Assembly: GCF_026242045.1 (NCBI RefSeq) | Contig: NZ_JAPJDO010000051.1 | Coordinates: 1 to 34,439, forward strand | Length of the DNA: 34,439 nt | Source of the DNA: Mycobacterium pinniadriaticum | GTDB taxonomy: Bacteria > Actinomycetota > Actinomycetes > Mycobacteriales > Mycobacteriaceae | Reading direction: 5' to 3' | Part shown: one piece after another, positions 1-6,912 of the stretch | How the letters are laid out: every line of letters starts with the position of its first letter | Position numbering within the stretch: position 1 is the first letter of the stretch | Position numbers and translations under genes: made by a program | Notes under the pieces: generated by a model | Databases searched by the model: none | What the model saw: only the letters and a program-made list of their open reading frames with translations | Told to the model about the DNA's origin: nothing

Positions 1-2
1 AA

Positions 3-56
3 CTGGAAACCTTGGGGTACAAAGTCACTCTCGAACCCCGCACCAACGCCGCCTAG
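3..56 (+). CDS. C-terminal end of an unidentified ORF cut by the window edge
   Basis: One frame is open from the window edge to a TAG at 54-56 and would encode a tail ending in GYKVTLEPRTNAA. No start is visible and the family cannot be identified from so few residues. The tail has the look of the ends of some transposases, but this is only an impression. The lower-GC codons compared with the genes to the right, and the IS fragments at the other edge of the window, would fit a mobile-element remnant. Confidence 0.3.
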   Translation: METLGYKVTLEPRTNAA

Positions 57-166
57 CACCAGCGAGCAACCGCTCACCCAGCTTGGGTCACCCAATTTTC
101 GAGAGAGACGCGAACGTACCCGACACGCCGTGAGAAATGGGACGTTTGCGTCTGCTCGCCCAGGGC
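57..166. other. Intergenic stretch between left-edge ORF and pyrD end
   Basis: No gene is seen here. There are two short inverted repeats, GAGC/GCTC at 64-75 and ACCCA/TGGGT at 76-88, and a TTTT run at 96-99, which could form a weak terminator for the left-edge ORF. At 145-159 lies TTTGCGTCTGCTCGC, which I recall as a motif recurring between genes in mycobacterial genomes. It occurs only once here, so its repeat status is not shown by the window. Confidence 0.35.
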
Positions 167-1225
167 CTAGGCCGCCGACCCGACCGCCGCGGTCAGCGAA
201 CCGAAGCCGCGCGCGCGCAGTCGCGCGGCGATGCCGTCGTGAATCTCCTTGGCCCACGCGCCGCCGCCATAGATGAACCCGGTGTAGCCCTGCAGTAGCG
301 CCGCGCCGGCGGTGATGCGCTCCCAGGCGTCGTCGGCGGTCTCGATGCCGCCCACGCTGATCAGTACCAGATCCGCACCGACCCGCCGGTACAGCCGGCG
401 CAGGATCTCCAGCGACCGGCGCGCCACCGGCGGCCCCGAGATTCCGCCGGGCCCGAGATCGTCCACACCGGGTGTGCGCAGGCCGGCCCGCGAAATCGTG
501 GTGTTGGCCGCCACGATGCCGGCCAGCCCCAGCTCCACCGCCAGATCCGCGACGGCGTCGACGTCCTCGTCGGACAGATCGGGGGCGATCTTGACCAGCA
601 CCGGGGTCGACGTTTCGGCCAGCACGGCCGACAGGATGGGCCGCAGGGACTCAACCGCCTGCAGGTCGCGCAGCCCCGGGGTGTTGGGGGAGCTGACGTT
701 GACCACCAGGTAATCGGCCAGCGGACCCAGCAGCCGTGCGCTGGCCCGGTAGTCCTCGGCGGCAAGTTCCGGGGGCGTGACCTTCGACTTGCCGATGTTC
801 ACCCCGACGGGTGTGTCGGGCCGGTGCCGGGCCAGCTGCAGCGCCAGTGCTCCGGCGCCGTGGTTGTTGAACCCCATCCGGTTGAGCAGCGCGCGGTCCT
901 GCGGTAGGCGGAACAACCGCGGCTGGGGGTTGCCCGGCTGCGGCTGGGCAGTCACGGTACCCACCTCGGCGTAGCCGAATCCCAGTGCGCCCCAGGTCTT
1001 CAAGCCGAGGCCGTCCTTGTCGAAGCCCGCCGCCAGCCCGAGCGGGCCGGGGAAGCGGACCCCGAACACCGTGCTTTCCAGCACCGGGTCGCGCGGGGCG
1101 AGCCGGCGGCGCAGCGCCTTGCGGGTCATCGAGGTGGCCGTGGCGGCGCGCAGGCCGCCGAACACCAGCGTGTGGATGCGTTCGGGGGGCACCAGGAAGA
1201 ATGCCCGCCGCAGCGCCGCGTACAT
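167..1225 (-). CDS. pyrD: Dihydroorotate dehydrogenase (quinone), class 2
   Basis: Oxidises dihydroorotate to orotate in pyrimidine synthesis, passing electrons to quinone at the inner face of the membrane. The 352-residue product has the N-terminal helical stretch typical of class 2 enzymes (about 1-40) and then the FMN barrel. Visible motifs are GLAAGFDKDG (63-72), NRMGFNNHG (115-123) and VNVSSPNTPGLR (175-186) with the catalytic serine at S179. Class 2 enzymes use serine here, while class 1 use cysteine. The frame stays open further upstream, but ATG 1225 is chosen because it overlaps the TGA of the preceding gene (TGATG) and gives the normal family length. It is the last gene of a lppL-DUF5703-pyrD unit, the order known from M. 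tuberculosis Rv2138-Rv2139. Confidence 0.96.
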   Translation of the reverse strand: MYAALRRAFFLVPPERIHTLVFGGLRAATATSMTRKALRRRLAPRDPVLESTVFGVRFPGPLGLAAGFDKDGLGLKTWGALGFGYAEVGTVTAQPQPGNPQPRLFRLPQDRALLNRMGFNNHGAGALALQLARHRPDTPVGVNIGKSKVTPPELAAEDYRASARLLGPLADYLVVNVSSPNTPGLRDLQAVESLRPILSAVLAETSTPVLVKIAPDLSDEDVDAVADLAVELGLAGIVAANTTISRAGLRTPGVDDLGPGGISGPPVARRSLEILRRLYRRVGADLVLISVGGIETADDAWERITAGAALLQGYTGFIYGGGAWAKEIHDGIAARLRARGFGSLTAAVGSAA

Positions 1226-1479
1226 CACAGGCCGGGCTGGTCGGCGCTCTGGCCGTTGAGGCGGGACTTCTTGCGCCGCAAGAGAACCCGACGGCTTCCA
1301 TCGGTGTACAGCCGCACCCGGGTCAGCTCCCAACCCCGATATTCGGCCTCGATGGACAACCGCGTCGAGGCGCTGATCCGGGTGACGTCCGGCGGTAGCC
1401 GCAGCGGAATCCACTCGTAGTCGTCGGACAGCTCGATCTCCCAGCTGGCCGGCATCGGGCCCCGGTGCGCGGCACTCAC
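1225..1479 (-). CDS. DUF5703 family small protein
   Basis: A short conserved actinobacterial protein of unknown function, 84 residues from GTG 1479 or 76 from ATG 1455. The recognisable core is WEIELSDDYEWIPLRLP near the N-terminus, a central SIEAEYRGWELTRVRLY and a basic RRVLLRRKK tail. No signal peptide or membrane segment is seen. GTG 1479 shares a GTGA overlap with the lppL stop (1476-1478), which favours it over ATG 1455. The stop overlaps the pyrD start by one base. The tight packing suggests translational coupling lppL-DUF5703-pyrD. A longer open frame to 1671 runs antisense to nothing conserved and overlaps lppL, so it is not used. Confidence 0.8.
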   Translation of the reverse strand: MSAAHRGPMPASWEIELSDDYEWIPLRLPPDVTRISASTRLSIEAEYRGWELTRVRLYTDGSRRVLLRRKKSRLNGQSADQPGL

Positions 1480-2507
1480 CGGGCACCGGCCGCGTTGCGA
1501 ATCACCTGGACGCCGGCGCCGGTTGCCGACACGACGTAGAGCGTGTCGGACGTGTCGTCGAAAGCCAGCGAGTTCGGTTGCTGCACGGTCGGGTAACGCA
1601 CCTTCTCCACGGGAATGCCAGTCGTCAGATCGTAACCAACCACCATATTCGCCGCGGTCTGAGAAACCCACGCCAAATTCCGTGATCCGGCCAGCCCGTA
1701 GGGCGCCTCCGGAACCGGGTAGGCCTGCCGTTCGATCAACGGATCGACGCCGAACACCAGGAGCTGCCCGCCGCGGGTGTCGGCCACCAGGACCCGGCCC
1801 AGCGGGTCGGCCGCCAGGGTGGTGGCCCCTTCGCCGGCGCGTAACGCCTGTTGGGTGCGGCCGTCGCTGTTCAGCGTGGTCACCGAGGTCTGCCCCCGGT
1901 CGAGGACAACGGCGGTGTCTCCTTCGGTGACGATGGCGTCGACACGCGCGAAGACCTTCACCTTCTCGGCCACCGCGGTCGGCGAGCCCAGGGTGAAGGC
2001 GGTGCCGTCGGCGCTGCCGAGCACCACCCGACCGTCGGCGCGCCGGGCGATCGCGGTGAAGTCGGTGCCGGCCTCACCATCGACCGACACCGCGGCCGCG
2101 GCGCCCGCGGCCAGGTCGACGGTGAAGTAGCCGCCAAGGGTCGACAGATATGCCGAGCCCAGGCCGTCACCACAGATCGCGGTTGCCGGGCCCGGCAGGG
2201 CGAGTTCGTGGGTCTGGCCCGAGGCCGGCAACAGCGTCAGCGTCGCGGGCGACTGGGCGTCGGCGCCGGGGGTCAACACCACCAGGGAACGGGTGCTTTC
2301 GTCGAAGATCGCGGCCTGAGGCGTGCCGCGCAGGGGTAACAGTTCACCCGCCGGGCGGGTTGCCTCCGGCGGGGACACCGCGGGCGCGGCGGGCTCGACC
2401 GTCGGCGGCGGCGCGGTCAGCGGGTTCGAGGAACAGCCGGCCGCGACGACGGTGAGCACCAAAAACGTGGCCGTCGACCTGCGCAAACCGGCCCTGTTTC
2501 GGAGCAT
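1476..2507 (-). CDS. lppL: LppL-like lipoprotein with beta-propeller repeats
   Basis: A predicted secreted lipoprotein of 343 residues. The N-terminus MLRNRAGLRR is basic, followed by a hydrophobic stretch and the lipobox VAAGC with the lipidated cysteine at C25, then a Pro/Ala/Thr-rich linker (about 27-60). The rest has repeated blocks such as GRVLVADTRGGQLLVFG and SDTLYVVSATGAGVQVI, which resemble YVTN/NHL beta-propeller blades. The function is unknown. The frame is open for about 200 more codons upstream, but ATG 2507 is chosen because it puts a good lipoprotein signal at the N-terminus. It sits upstream of pyrD as lppL (Rv2138) does in M. tuberculosis. A candidate promoter lies at 2573-2578. 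Confidence 0.85.
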   Translation of the reverse strand: MLRNRAGLRRSTATFLVLTVVAAGCSSNPLTAPPPTVEPAAPAVSPPEATRPAGELLPLRGTPQAAIFDESTRSLVVLTPGADAQSPATLTLLPASGQTHELALPGPATAICGDGLGSAYLSTLGGYFTVDLAAGAAAAVSVDGEAGTDFTAIARRADGRVVLGSADGTAFTLGSPTAVAEKVKVFARVDAIVTEGDTAVVLDRGQTSVTTLNSDGRTQQALRAGEGATTLAADPLGRVLVADTRGGQLLVFGVDPLIERQAYPVPEAPYGLAGSRNLAWVSQTAANMVVGYDLTTGIPVEKVRYPTVQQPNSLAFDDTSDTLYVVSATGAGVQVIRNAAGAR

Positions 2508-2572
2508 TGGCAACGGGTAGCCCTCGGACGTGTTCAAGATCGAGCGAGCATGTCGCCCTCTGTCGATCAGGA

Positions 2573-2578
2573 ATTCTA
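2573..2578 (-). promoter_or_regulatory. Candidate -10 box of lppL
   Basis: TAGAAT on the minus strand fits the mycobacterial SigA -10 pattern TANNNT. It would start a transcript near 2566 with a leader of about 59 nt before lppL. No convincing -35 is seen, which is common for mycobacterial promoters. Confidence 0.45.
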
Positions 2579-2591
2579 GGCGCGCCCAGCG

Positions 2592-2615
2592 AAGACATTT
2601 TGCCGTGTTTGTCTT
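2592..2615. repeat. Inverted repeat in the lppL/DUF divergent region
   Basis: AAGACA (2592-2597) and TGTCTT (2610-2615) are perfect 6-base arms separated by 12 bases. The pair lies between the two divergent candidate promoters (lppL at 2573-2578, plus-strand gene at 2637-2642), where a regulator could touch both. Arms this short may be chance. Confidence 0.35.
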
Positions 2616-2636
2616 TTCTCTCGCCGTAACTGGCGT

Positions 2637-2642
2637 TATGGT
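2637..2642 (+). promoter_or_regulatory. Candidate -10 box for a leaderless transcript
   Basis: TATGGT fits TANNNT and is followed by six bases before ATG 2649. Transcription would start at or next to the A of the start codon, giving a leaderless mRNA. There is no Shine-Dalgarno in front of this ATG. Confidence 0.55.
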
Positions 2643-2648
2643 TGGCTC

Positions 2649-2948
2649 ATGACGTTGGCCGTGACTCCAGAGTCCGACACGCGCGAGTTTGCTATCGAAG
2701 ACATGTCCACTGGCGTTTTCGCCAGTGGATTCGGTCACCTCGGCGATGGCCGTAGCTTCTCCTTCCAGGTCCACCGCGGCCAGCTGATGGTCGAGGTGTA
2801 CCACCCTCGCCTCGTCGGGCCGGTGCCACATGAGGAGGACGTGGTGGCGACCGCCGCCCGCAGCCTCACCGACTTCGATGTCGACGACGAGCGCAGCCTG
2901 GCGGCAGTCGTGCGCGATGCGGTGGCCACCGCCCAGCCGGTGCGCTGA
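2649..2948 (+). CDS. Small conserved mycobacterial protein upstream of uppP
   Basis: A 99-residue protein of unknown function. It is mixed alpha/beta in composition, with a short beta-rich first half (GRSFSFQVHRGQLMVEVY) and an acidic helical second half (DVDDERSLAAVVRDAVATA). No signal peptide, membrane segment or cysteine is present. By position between lppL and uppP it corresponds to M. tuberculosis Rv2137c, a conserved hypothetical. The match is by synteny from memory only. ATG 2649 has no ribosome binding site and follows TATGGT by six bases, so a leaderless mRNA is likely. A strong hairpin lies inside the gene at 2707-2728. Confidence 0.75.
   Translation: MTLAVTPESDTREFAIEDMSTGVFASGFGHLGDGRSFSFQVHRGQLMVEVYHPRLVGPVPHEEDVVATAARSLTDFDVDDERSLAAVVRDAVATAQPVR
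2707..2728. repeat. Perfect 9-bp hairpin inside the 2649-2948 gene
   Basis: CCACTGGCG (2707-2715) and CGCCAGTGG (2720-2728) pair perfectly around a TTTT loop. It lies about 20 codons into the leaderless gene. ACTGGCGTT occurs at 2709-2717 in the left arm and again at 2629-2637, touching the -10 box. The element could be an mRNA structure or an inverted pair of protein-binding half-sites. Confidence 0.6.
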
Positions 2949-2966
2949 ATTACCAGGTCCATCCAG

Positions 2967-2972
2967 TACGGT
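2967..2972 (+). promoter_or_regulatory. Candidate -10 box in front of uppP
   Basis: TACGGT fits TANNNT and is followed by seven bases and then GTG 2980, in frame with uppP. This is the geometry expected for a leaderless GTG start and the main reason for choosing 2980 over ATG 2995. Confidence 0.45.
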
Positions 2973-2979
2973 CGGCGGC

Positions 2980-3828
2980 GTGGATGTCGCGCCGATGTCG
3001 TGGTTGCAGGTCGTTGTTCTGTCGATCGTGCAGGGCCTGACGGAGTTCCTGCCGATCTCCTCCTCGAGCCACCTGGCGATCGTGTCCCGGGTTTTCTTCT
3101 CGGCCGATGCGGGTGCCTCGTTCACCGCGGTGTCCCAGCTGGGGACCGAGGCCGCCGTGGTGATCTACTTCGCCCGCGATATCTGGCGCATCCTCAAAGC
3201 CTGGTTCAACGGGCTCTTCGTCAAGGCGCACCGGAACAACATCGACTACCGCATGGGCTGGTACGTCATCATCGGCACGGTGCCGATTGTCGTGATCGGT
3301 CTGGCGTTCAAGGAAGCCATCCGGGGCGAGGTCCGCAATCTGTGGGTGATCGCCACCGCGATGCTGCTGTTCTCGGCCGTGATCGCCGCCGCCGAGTACA
3401 TGGGCAAGCAGACCCGCCATGTCGAGCAACTGACCTGGAAGGACGGCCTGCTGGTGGGCATCGCCCAGTGTCTGGCCCTGATTCCCGGGGTGTCTCGGTC
3501 CGGCTCGACGATCAGTGCCGGCCTGTTCCTCGGCCTCGATCGCCCGCTGTCGGCGAGGTTTGGCTTCCTGCTTGGTATTCCGGCGGTCTTGGCCTCTGGG
3601 CTGTTCTCGCTGCCCGACGCCTTCCACCCGGTGACCGAGGGGATGAGCGCCACCGGGGCGCAACTGCTGGTGTCGGTGATCATCACGTTCGTCGTCGGCT
3701 ACGCGGCGATCGCCTGGCTGCTGCGCTTCGTCGCCCACCACGCCATGTACTGGTTTGTCGGCTACCGGGTCGTCTTGGCCCTGGTGGTGATGGCGTTGTT
3801 GACGACGGGCGTGGTCGCGGCGGGGTGA
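2980..3828 (+). CDS. uppP: Undecaprenyl-diphosphate phosphatase
   Basis: Removes the terminal phosphate of undecaprenyl diphosphate to regenerate the lipid carrier of peptidoglycan and arabinogalactan synthesis, at the cytoplasmic membrane. The product is hydrophobic with about eight membrane segments. It shows both family signatures, QGLTEFLPISSSSHL near the N-terminus and PGVSRSGST in the middle, which carry the acidic, Ser/His and Arg residues of the active site. The text closely resembles M. tuberculosis Rv2136c. GTG 2980 gives 282 residues and sits seven bases after a TANNNT box. ATG 2995 gives 277 residues and matches the usual annotated start; neither has a clear Shine-Dalgarno. The next gene starts four bases after the stop. 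Confidence 0.95.
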   Translation: MDVAPMSWLQVVVLSIVQGLTEFLPISSSSHLAIVSRVFFSADAGASFTAVSQLGTEAAVVIYFARDIWRILKAWFNGLFVKAHRNNIDYRMGWYVIIGTVPIVVIGLAFKEAIRGEVRNLWVIATAMLLFSAVIAAAEYMGKQTRHVEQLTWKDGLLVGIAQCLALIPGVSRSGSTISAGLFLGLDRPLSARFGFLLGIPAVLASGLFSLPDAFHPVTEGMSATGAQLLVSVIITFVVGYAAIAWLLRFVAHHAMYWFVGYRVVLALVVMALLTTGVVAAG

Positions 3829-3832
3829 TCCG

Positions 3833-4525
3833 GTGACCGTCATACTTCTGCGGCACGGCCGCTCGACTTCCAACACCGCGCACACGCTGGCCGGCCGGAC
3901 CGAGGGTGTCGAACTCGACGAGAAGGGGCTGGGCCAGGCCCGGGCGCTGGCGGGGCGGGTGAAGGGCCTGCCGATCAAGGCGGTGGTCCGGTCGCCGCTG
4001 CTGCGCTGCCGACTCACCGTGGAGCCGTTGGCCGCCGAGCTGGGCCTGGAACCGCTGATCGACGACCGGCTCGCGGAGGTCGACTACGGGCAGTGGACCG
4101 GTCGCGCGCTGAAGGATCTGGTGCAGGAGCCGCTGTGGTCGGTGGTGCAGCATCAGCCGAGCGCGGCGGTGTTCCCCGGCGGAGAGGGCCTGGCGCAGGT
4201 GCAGGCGCGCGCGGTGGCCGCCGTCCGTGAACATGACCGCCGACTGGCCGAGGAGCACGGCAATGATGTGCTGTGGATTGCTTGTACGCACGGGGATGTG
4301 ATCAAGGCGGTCGTCGCCGACGCGCTGGGCACACACCTGGACAGTTTCCAGCGGATCACCGCCGACCCGGCGTCGATGAGTGTGATCCGGTACACGCCGA
4401 TTCGGCCCTTCGTGGTGCATGTCAACCACACCGGCGCCGAACTCGCATCGGCGCTGTCCGCGCCTCCGCCGCCGGCCGGCGACAAGACCGCCGACGACGC
4501 CGTCGTGGGCGGATCGACGGACTGA
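3833..4525 (+). CDS. Histidine phosphatase (phosphoglycerate-mutase-like) family protein
   Basis: A branch-1 histidine phosphatase of 230 residues corresponding to Rv2135c. The catalytic RHG triplet is at 7-9 with the phospho-acceptor H8, the second arginine of the pocket is in SPLLRCR (54-60), the acidic E82 is in AEVDYG, and the second histidine is H153 in CTHGD. The physiological substrate is not known. The GTG start 3833 follows the uppP stop by four bases, so the two are probably co-transcribed. The last 35 or so residues are Pro/Ala/Asp-rich and probably disordered. It is too short and divergent to be called the glycolytic mutase. Confidence 0.85.
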   Translation: MTVILLRHGRSTSNTAHTLAGRTEGVELDEKGLGQARALAGRVKGLPIKAVVRSPLLRCRLTVEPLAAELGLEPLIDDRLAEVDYGQWTGRALKDLVQEPLWSVVQHQPSAAVFPGGEGLAQVQARAVAAVREHDRRLAEEHGNDVLWIACTHGDVIKAVVADALGTHLDSFQRITADPASMSVIRYTPIRPFVVHVNHTGAELASALSAPPPPAGDKTADDAVVGGSTD

Positions 4526-4593
4526 CTGTGCCCGTTCCACCCGACCCGCTGGATTACGGCTCAGCGGCTTGAAGCCGGTATTTTGGAAACAAC

Positions 4594-5178
4594 ATGGCCC
4601 GCGCAATTCACGTCTTCCGCACACCCGACCGATTCGTCGCCGGGACCGTAGGGCAGCCCGGAAACCGGACCTTCTACCTGCAGGCGGTGCACGATAGCCG
4701 GGTGATCTCCGTGATCCTGGAGAAACAGCAGGTGGCGGTGTTGGCCGAGCGTATCGGGGCGCTGCTGGTCGAGATCAATCGCCGGTTCGGCACCCCCTTG
4801 CCGCCGGAGGCCGAGGTCGAAGACCTCAGCCCCCTGATCACTCCGGTGGACGCCGAGTTCCGGGTCGGCACGATGGGCCTGGGCTGGGATTCAGAGGCGC
4901 AGACCGTCGTCGTCGAACTGCTGGCGGTCACCGACACCGAATTCGACGCCTCAGTGGTGCTCGACGACGCCGAGGAGGGCCCCGACGCGGTGCGGGTCTT
5001 CCTCACTCCGGAGTCGGCCCGCCAGTTCGCCTCCCGGTCGAACCGGGTGATCTCGGCCGGCCGCCCACCCTGTCCGCTGTGTGACGAGCCGCTCGATCCC
5101 GAGGGACACATCTGTGTGCGCACCAACGGATATCGCCGGGGCGCATTCGGCGAGACCGACGACGATCTGGACTCGTGA
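4594..5178 (+). CDS. DUF3090 family protein with a Cys/His knuckle
   Basis: A 194-residue cytoplasmic protein of the actinobacterial DUF3090 family (Rv2134c by synteny), function unknown. The first 140 residues are a mixed alpha/beta domain beginning MARAIHVFRTPDRFVAGTVG. The C-terminal part carries CPLCDEPLDPEGHIC (160-174), with C160, C163, H172 and C174 arranged like a zinc site. The tail is acidic. ATG 4594 is preceded by TATTTT (4579-4584) with a nine-base gap, so the leader would be very short or absent. The stop overlaps the GTG of the next gene by four bases, and in actinobacteria the two families are usually neighbours, which suggests a shared job. Confidence 0.85.
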   Translation: MARAIHVFRTPDRFVAGTVGQPGNRTFYLQAVHDSRVISVILEKQQVAVLAERIGALLVEINRRFGTPLPPEAEVEDLSPLITPVDAEFRVGTMGLGWDSEAQTVVVELLAVTDTEFDASVVLDDAEEGPDAVRVFLTPESARQFASRSNRVISAGRPPCPLCDEPLDPEGHICVRTNGYRRGAFGETDDDLDS

Positions 5179-5993
5179 CGGGCGCCGACGGGGTGTCCGC
5201 CGGCGAGGCGTTGCGCTGCGGTGAACTGACCATCCTCGGGCGGATCCGCTCGGCGAGCAACGCGACCTTCCTGTGTGAGGCGACCTGGTCACAACACAGC
5301 GTGCACTGCGTCTACAAGCCGGTCGCCGGCGAACAACCGCTGTGGGATTTCCCGGACGGCACACTGGCCGGCCGCGAGCTGGGCGCCTATCTGGTGTCGA
5401 CCGCGTTGGGCTGGAATATCGTGCCGCACACCATTATTCGTGATGGGCCAGCCGGCCCGGGCATGCTGCAGCTGTGGGTCGATCAGCCCGGCGACGGCGA
5501 CGACAGTGAACCGGCCGGGCCGGATCTGGTCGATTTGTGCCCACCGGGATCGGTTCCGCCGGGCTATCTTTCGGTGCTGCGCGCCTACGACTACGCCGGC
5601 AACGACGTCACGCTCGTGCACGCCGACGACCCACGGCTGCGGCGGATGGCGATCTTCGACGTGATCGTCAACAACGCTGACCGCAAGGGTGGACACATCC
5701 TGGCCGGGGTCGACAACCGGGTCTACGGGGTCGATCACGGAGTCTCGCTGCATGTCCAGGACAAGCTGCGCACGGTGCTGTGGGGCTGGGCCGGAAAGCC
5801 GATCGACGACGAGACACTGGAATCAGTGGCCGCCCTCGGCGCCCAACTGGCCGGGCCGCTGGCCGACGAGCTGTGCGAGCACATCACCGCCGCCGAGGTC
5901 GCCGCCCTACGCCGGCGGGTCCGGTCGCTGCTGAGCGAACCGGTGATGCCGGGCCCCGATCGGCACCGGCCGATTCCCTGGCCGGCTTTCTGA
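5175..5993 (+). CDS. SCO1664 family, PI3/PI4-kinase-like protein
   Basis: A 272-residue member of the SCO1664 family (Rv2133c by synteny), related to the PI3/PI4-kinase and HipA-like folds. Kinase-like features are visible: a candidate ATP-binding lysine K48 in VYKPV, the catalytic-loop-like NNADRKGGH (166-174), and a metal-loop-like VDHGV (186-190). The product and substrate are not known; protein or small-molecule phosphorylation is inference. GTG 5175 overlaps the TGA of the DUF3090 gene (GTGA), so the two are translationally coupled. No signal peptide or membrane segment is seen. Confidence 0.83.
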   Translation: MTGADGVSAGEALRCGELTILGRIRSASNATFLCEATWSQHSVHCVYKPVAGEQPLWDFPDGTLAGRELGAYLVSTALGWNIVPHTIIRDGPAGPGMLQLWVDQPGDGDDSEPAGPDLVDLCPPGSVPPGYLSVLRAYDYAGNDVTLVHADDPRLRRMAIFDVIVNNADRKGGHILAGVDNRVYGVDHGVSLHVQDKLRTVLWGWAGKPIDDETLESVAALGAQLAGPLADELCEHITAAEVAALRRRVRSLLSEPVMPGPDRHRPIPWPAF

Positions 5994-6050
5994 GGCCTCC
6001 ACCCGCGGGCCGAGCGACGTGACTGATCATGATTCGGCGATACTGGCTGG

Positions 6051-6812
6051 GTGAGCATGACCGACGCGGCGCTGGCCGCCGACCTTGCCGAGGAGGCGGG
6101 CCGGCTGCTGCTTTCGGTGCGTGACGAGATCGGCTTCGACTTTCCGCCCGCGCTGGGTGACGCCGGTGATGTGCGGGCCAACGCCCTGATTCTGCGCCGT
6201 CTGCGCGCCGAGCGGCCCGGTGACGCGGTGTTGTCCGAGGAGGCGTACGACGACCTGAAAAGGCTCAACGCCGACCGGGTGTGGATCATCGACCCGCTCG
6301 ACGGCACCCGCGAGTTCTCGATGCCGCGCCGTACGGACTGGGCGGTGCACGTCGCCCTGTGGCAGCGAACCGGAGGGCCCGATGGCGCGATCACCGATGC
6401 CGCGGTGGCGCTGCCGGCAATGGGGGAGGTGCATCGGTCGGACACCGTGAGCGCCCCGCCGCAGCCGCATCCGGGTCCCATCCGCATCACCGCCAGCTCC
6501 AACCGCCCGCCCGCGGTGTTGTGGCGGCTCCGTGACCGCCTCGACATCGAGTTCATCCGGATCGGGTCGGCCGGCGCGAAGGCGATGGCAGTGGTCCGCG
6601 GTGACGCTGACGCCTACATCCACGCCGGCGGCCAGTGGGAATGGGATTCGGCCGCACCCGCGGGGGTGGTTCAGGCCGCCGGCCTGCATGCCACCCGGAT
6701 CGACGGGTCGCCCCTGCGCTACAACCGGCCCGACCCCTACCTTCCCGACCTGCTCATGTGCCGGGCCGACGTGGCCGACCTGCTGCTCGACGCCATGTGG
6801 TTGGCCAGTTGA
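6051..6812 (+). CDS. cysQ: 3'(2'),5'-bisphosphate nucleotidase CysQ
   Basis: Hydrolyses 3'-phosphoadenosine 5'-phosphate and PAPS in sulfate assimilation; M. tuberculosis CysQ (Rv2131c) also acts on inositol monophosphate and fructose bisphosphate. The 253-residue product has the inositol-monophosphatase fold motifs: the metal-binding pair EE (63-64), DPLDGT (81-86) and WDSAAP (198-203). The sequence follows Rv2131c closely, for example GSAGAKAMAV and AGGQWEWDSAAP. Starts at GTG 6051 or ATG 6057 are both possible. GATACT at 6039-6044, six bases before the GTG, would fit a leaderless start, though it lacks the first T. It precedes mshC, linking it to sulfur metabolism. Confidence 0.93.
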   Translation: MSMTDAALAADLAEEAGRLLLSVRDEIGFDFPPALGDAGDVRANALILRRLRAERPGDAVLSEEAYDDLKRLNADRVWIIDPLDGTREFSMPRRTDWAVHVALWQRTGGPDGAITDAAVALPAMGEVHRSDTVSAPPQPHPGPIRITASSNRPPAVLWRLRDRLDIEFIRIGSAGAKAMAVVRGDADAYIHAGGQWEWDSAAPAGVVQAAGLHATRIDGSPLRYNRPDPYLPDLLMCRADVADLLLDAMWLAS

Positions 6813-6899
6813 GGAATGGATACGGTCCCGGCGTTGTCACTGTATGGCGAGACAGCCGGTCCCCTCACCACCTGAGAGCGCAGTGAACAGCCAACCCCC

Positions 6900-6905
6900 T
6901 AGAGT
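6900..6905 (+). promoter_or_regulatory. Candidate -10 box of a leaderless mshC mRNA
   Basis: TAGAGT fits TANNNT and is followed by seven bases and ATG 6913. No Shine-Dalgarno stands before the ATG. This suggests mshC has its own promoter despite lying downstream of cysQ. Confidence 0.55.
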
Positions 6906-6912
6906 CGAGGCC

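Noticed and set aside
2508..3125. Long upstream extension of the lppL frame to 3125
   Set aside because: It is antisense to the small gene and the uppP start and has no family resemblance; the lipoprotein signal begins at 2507.
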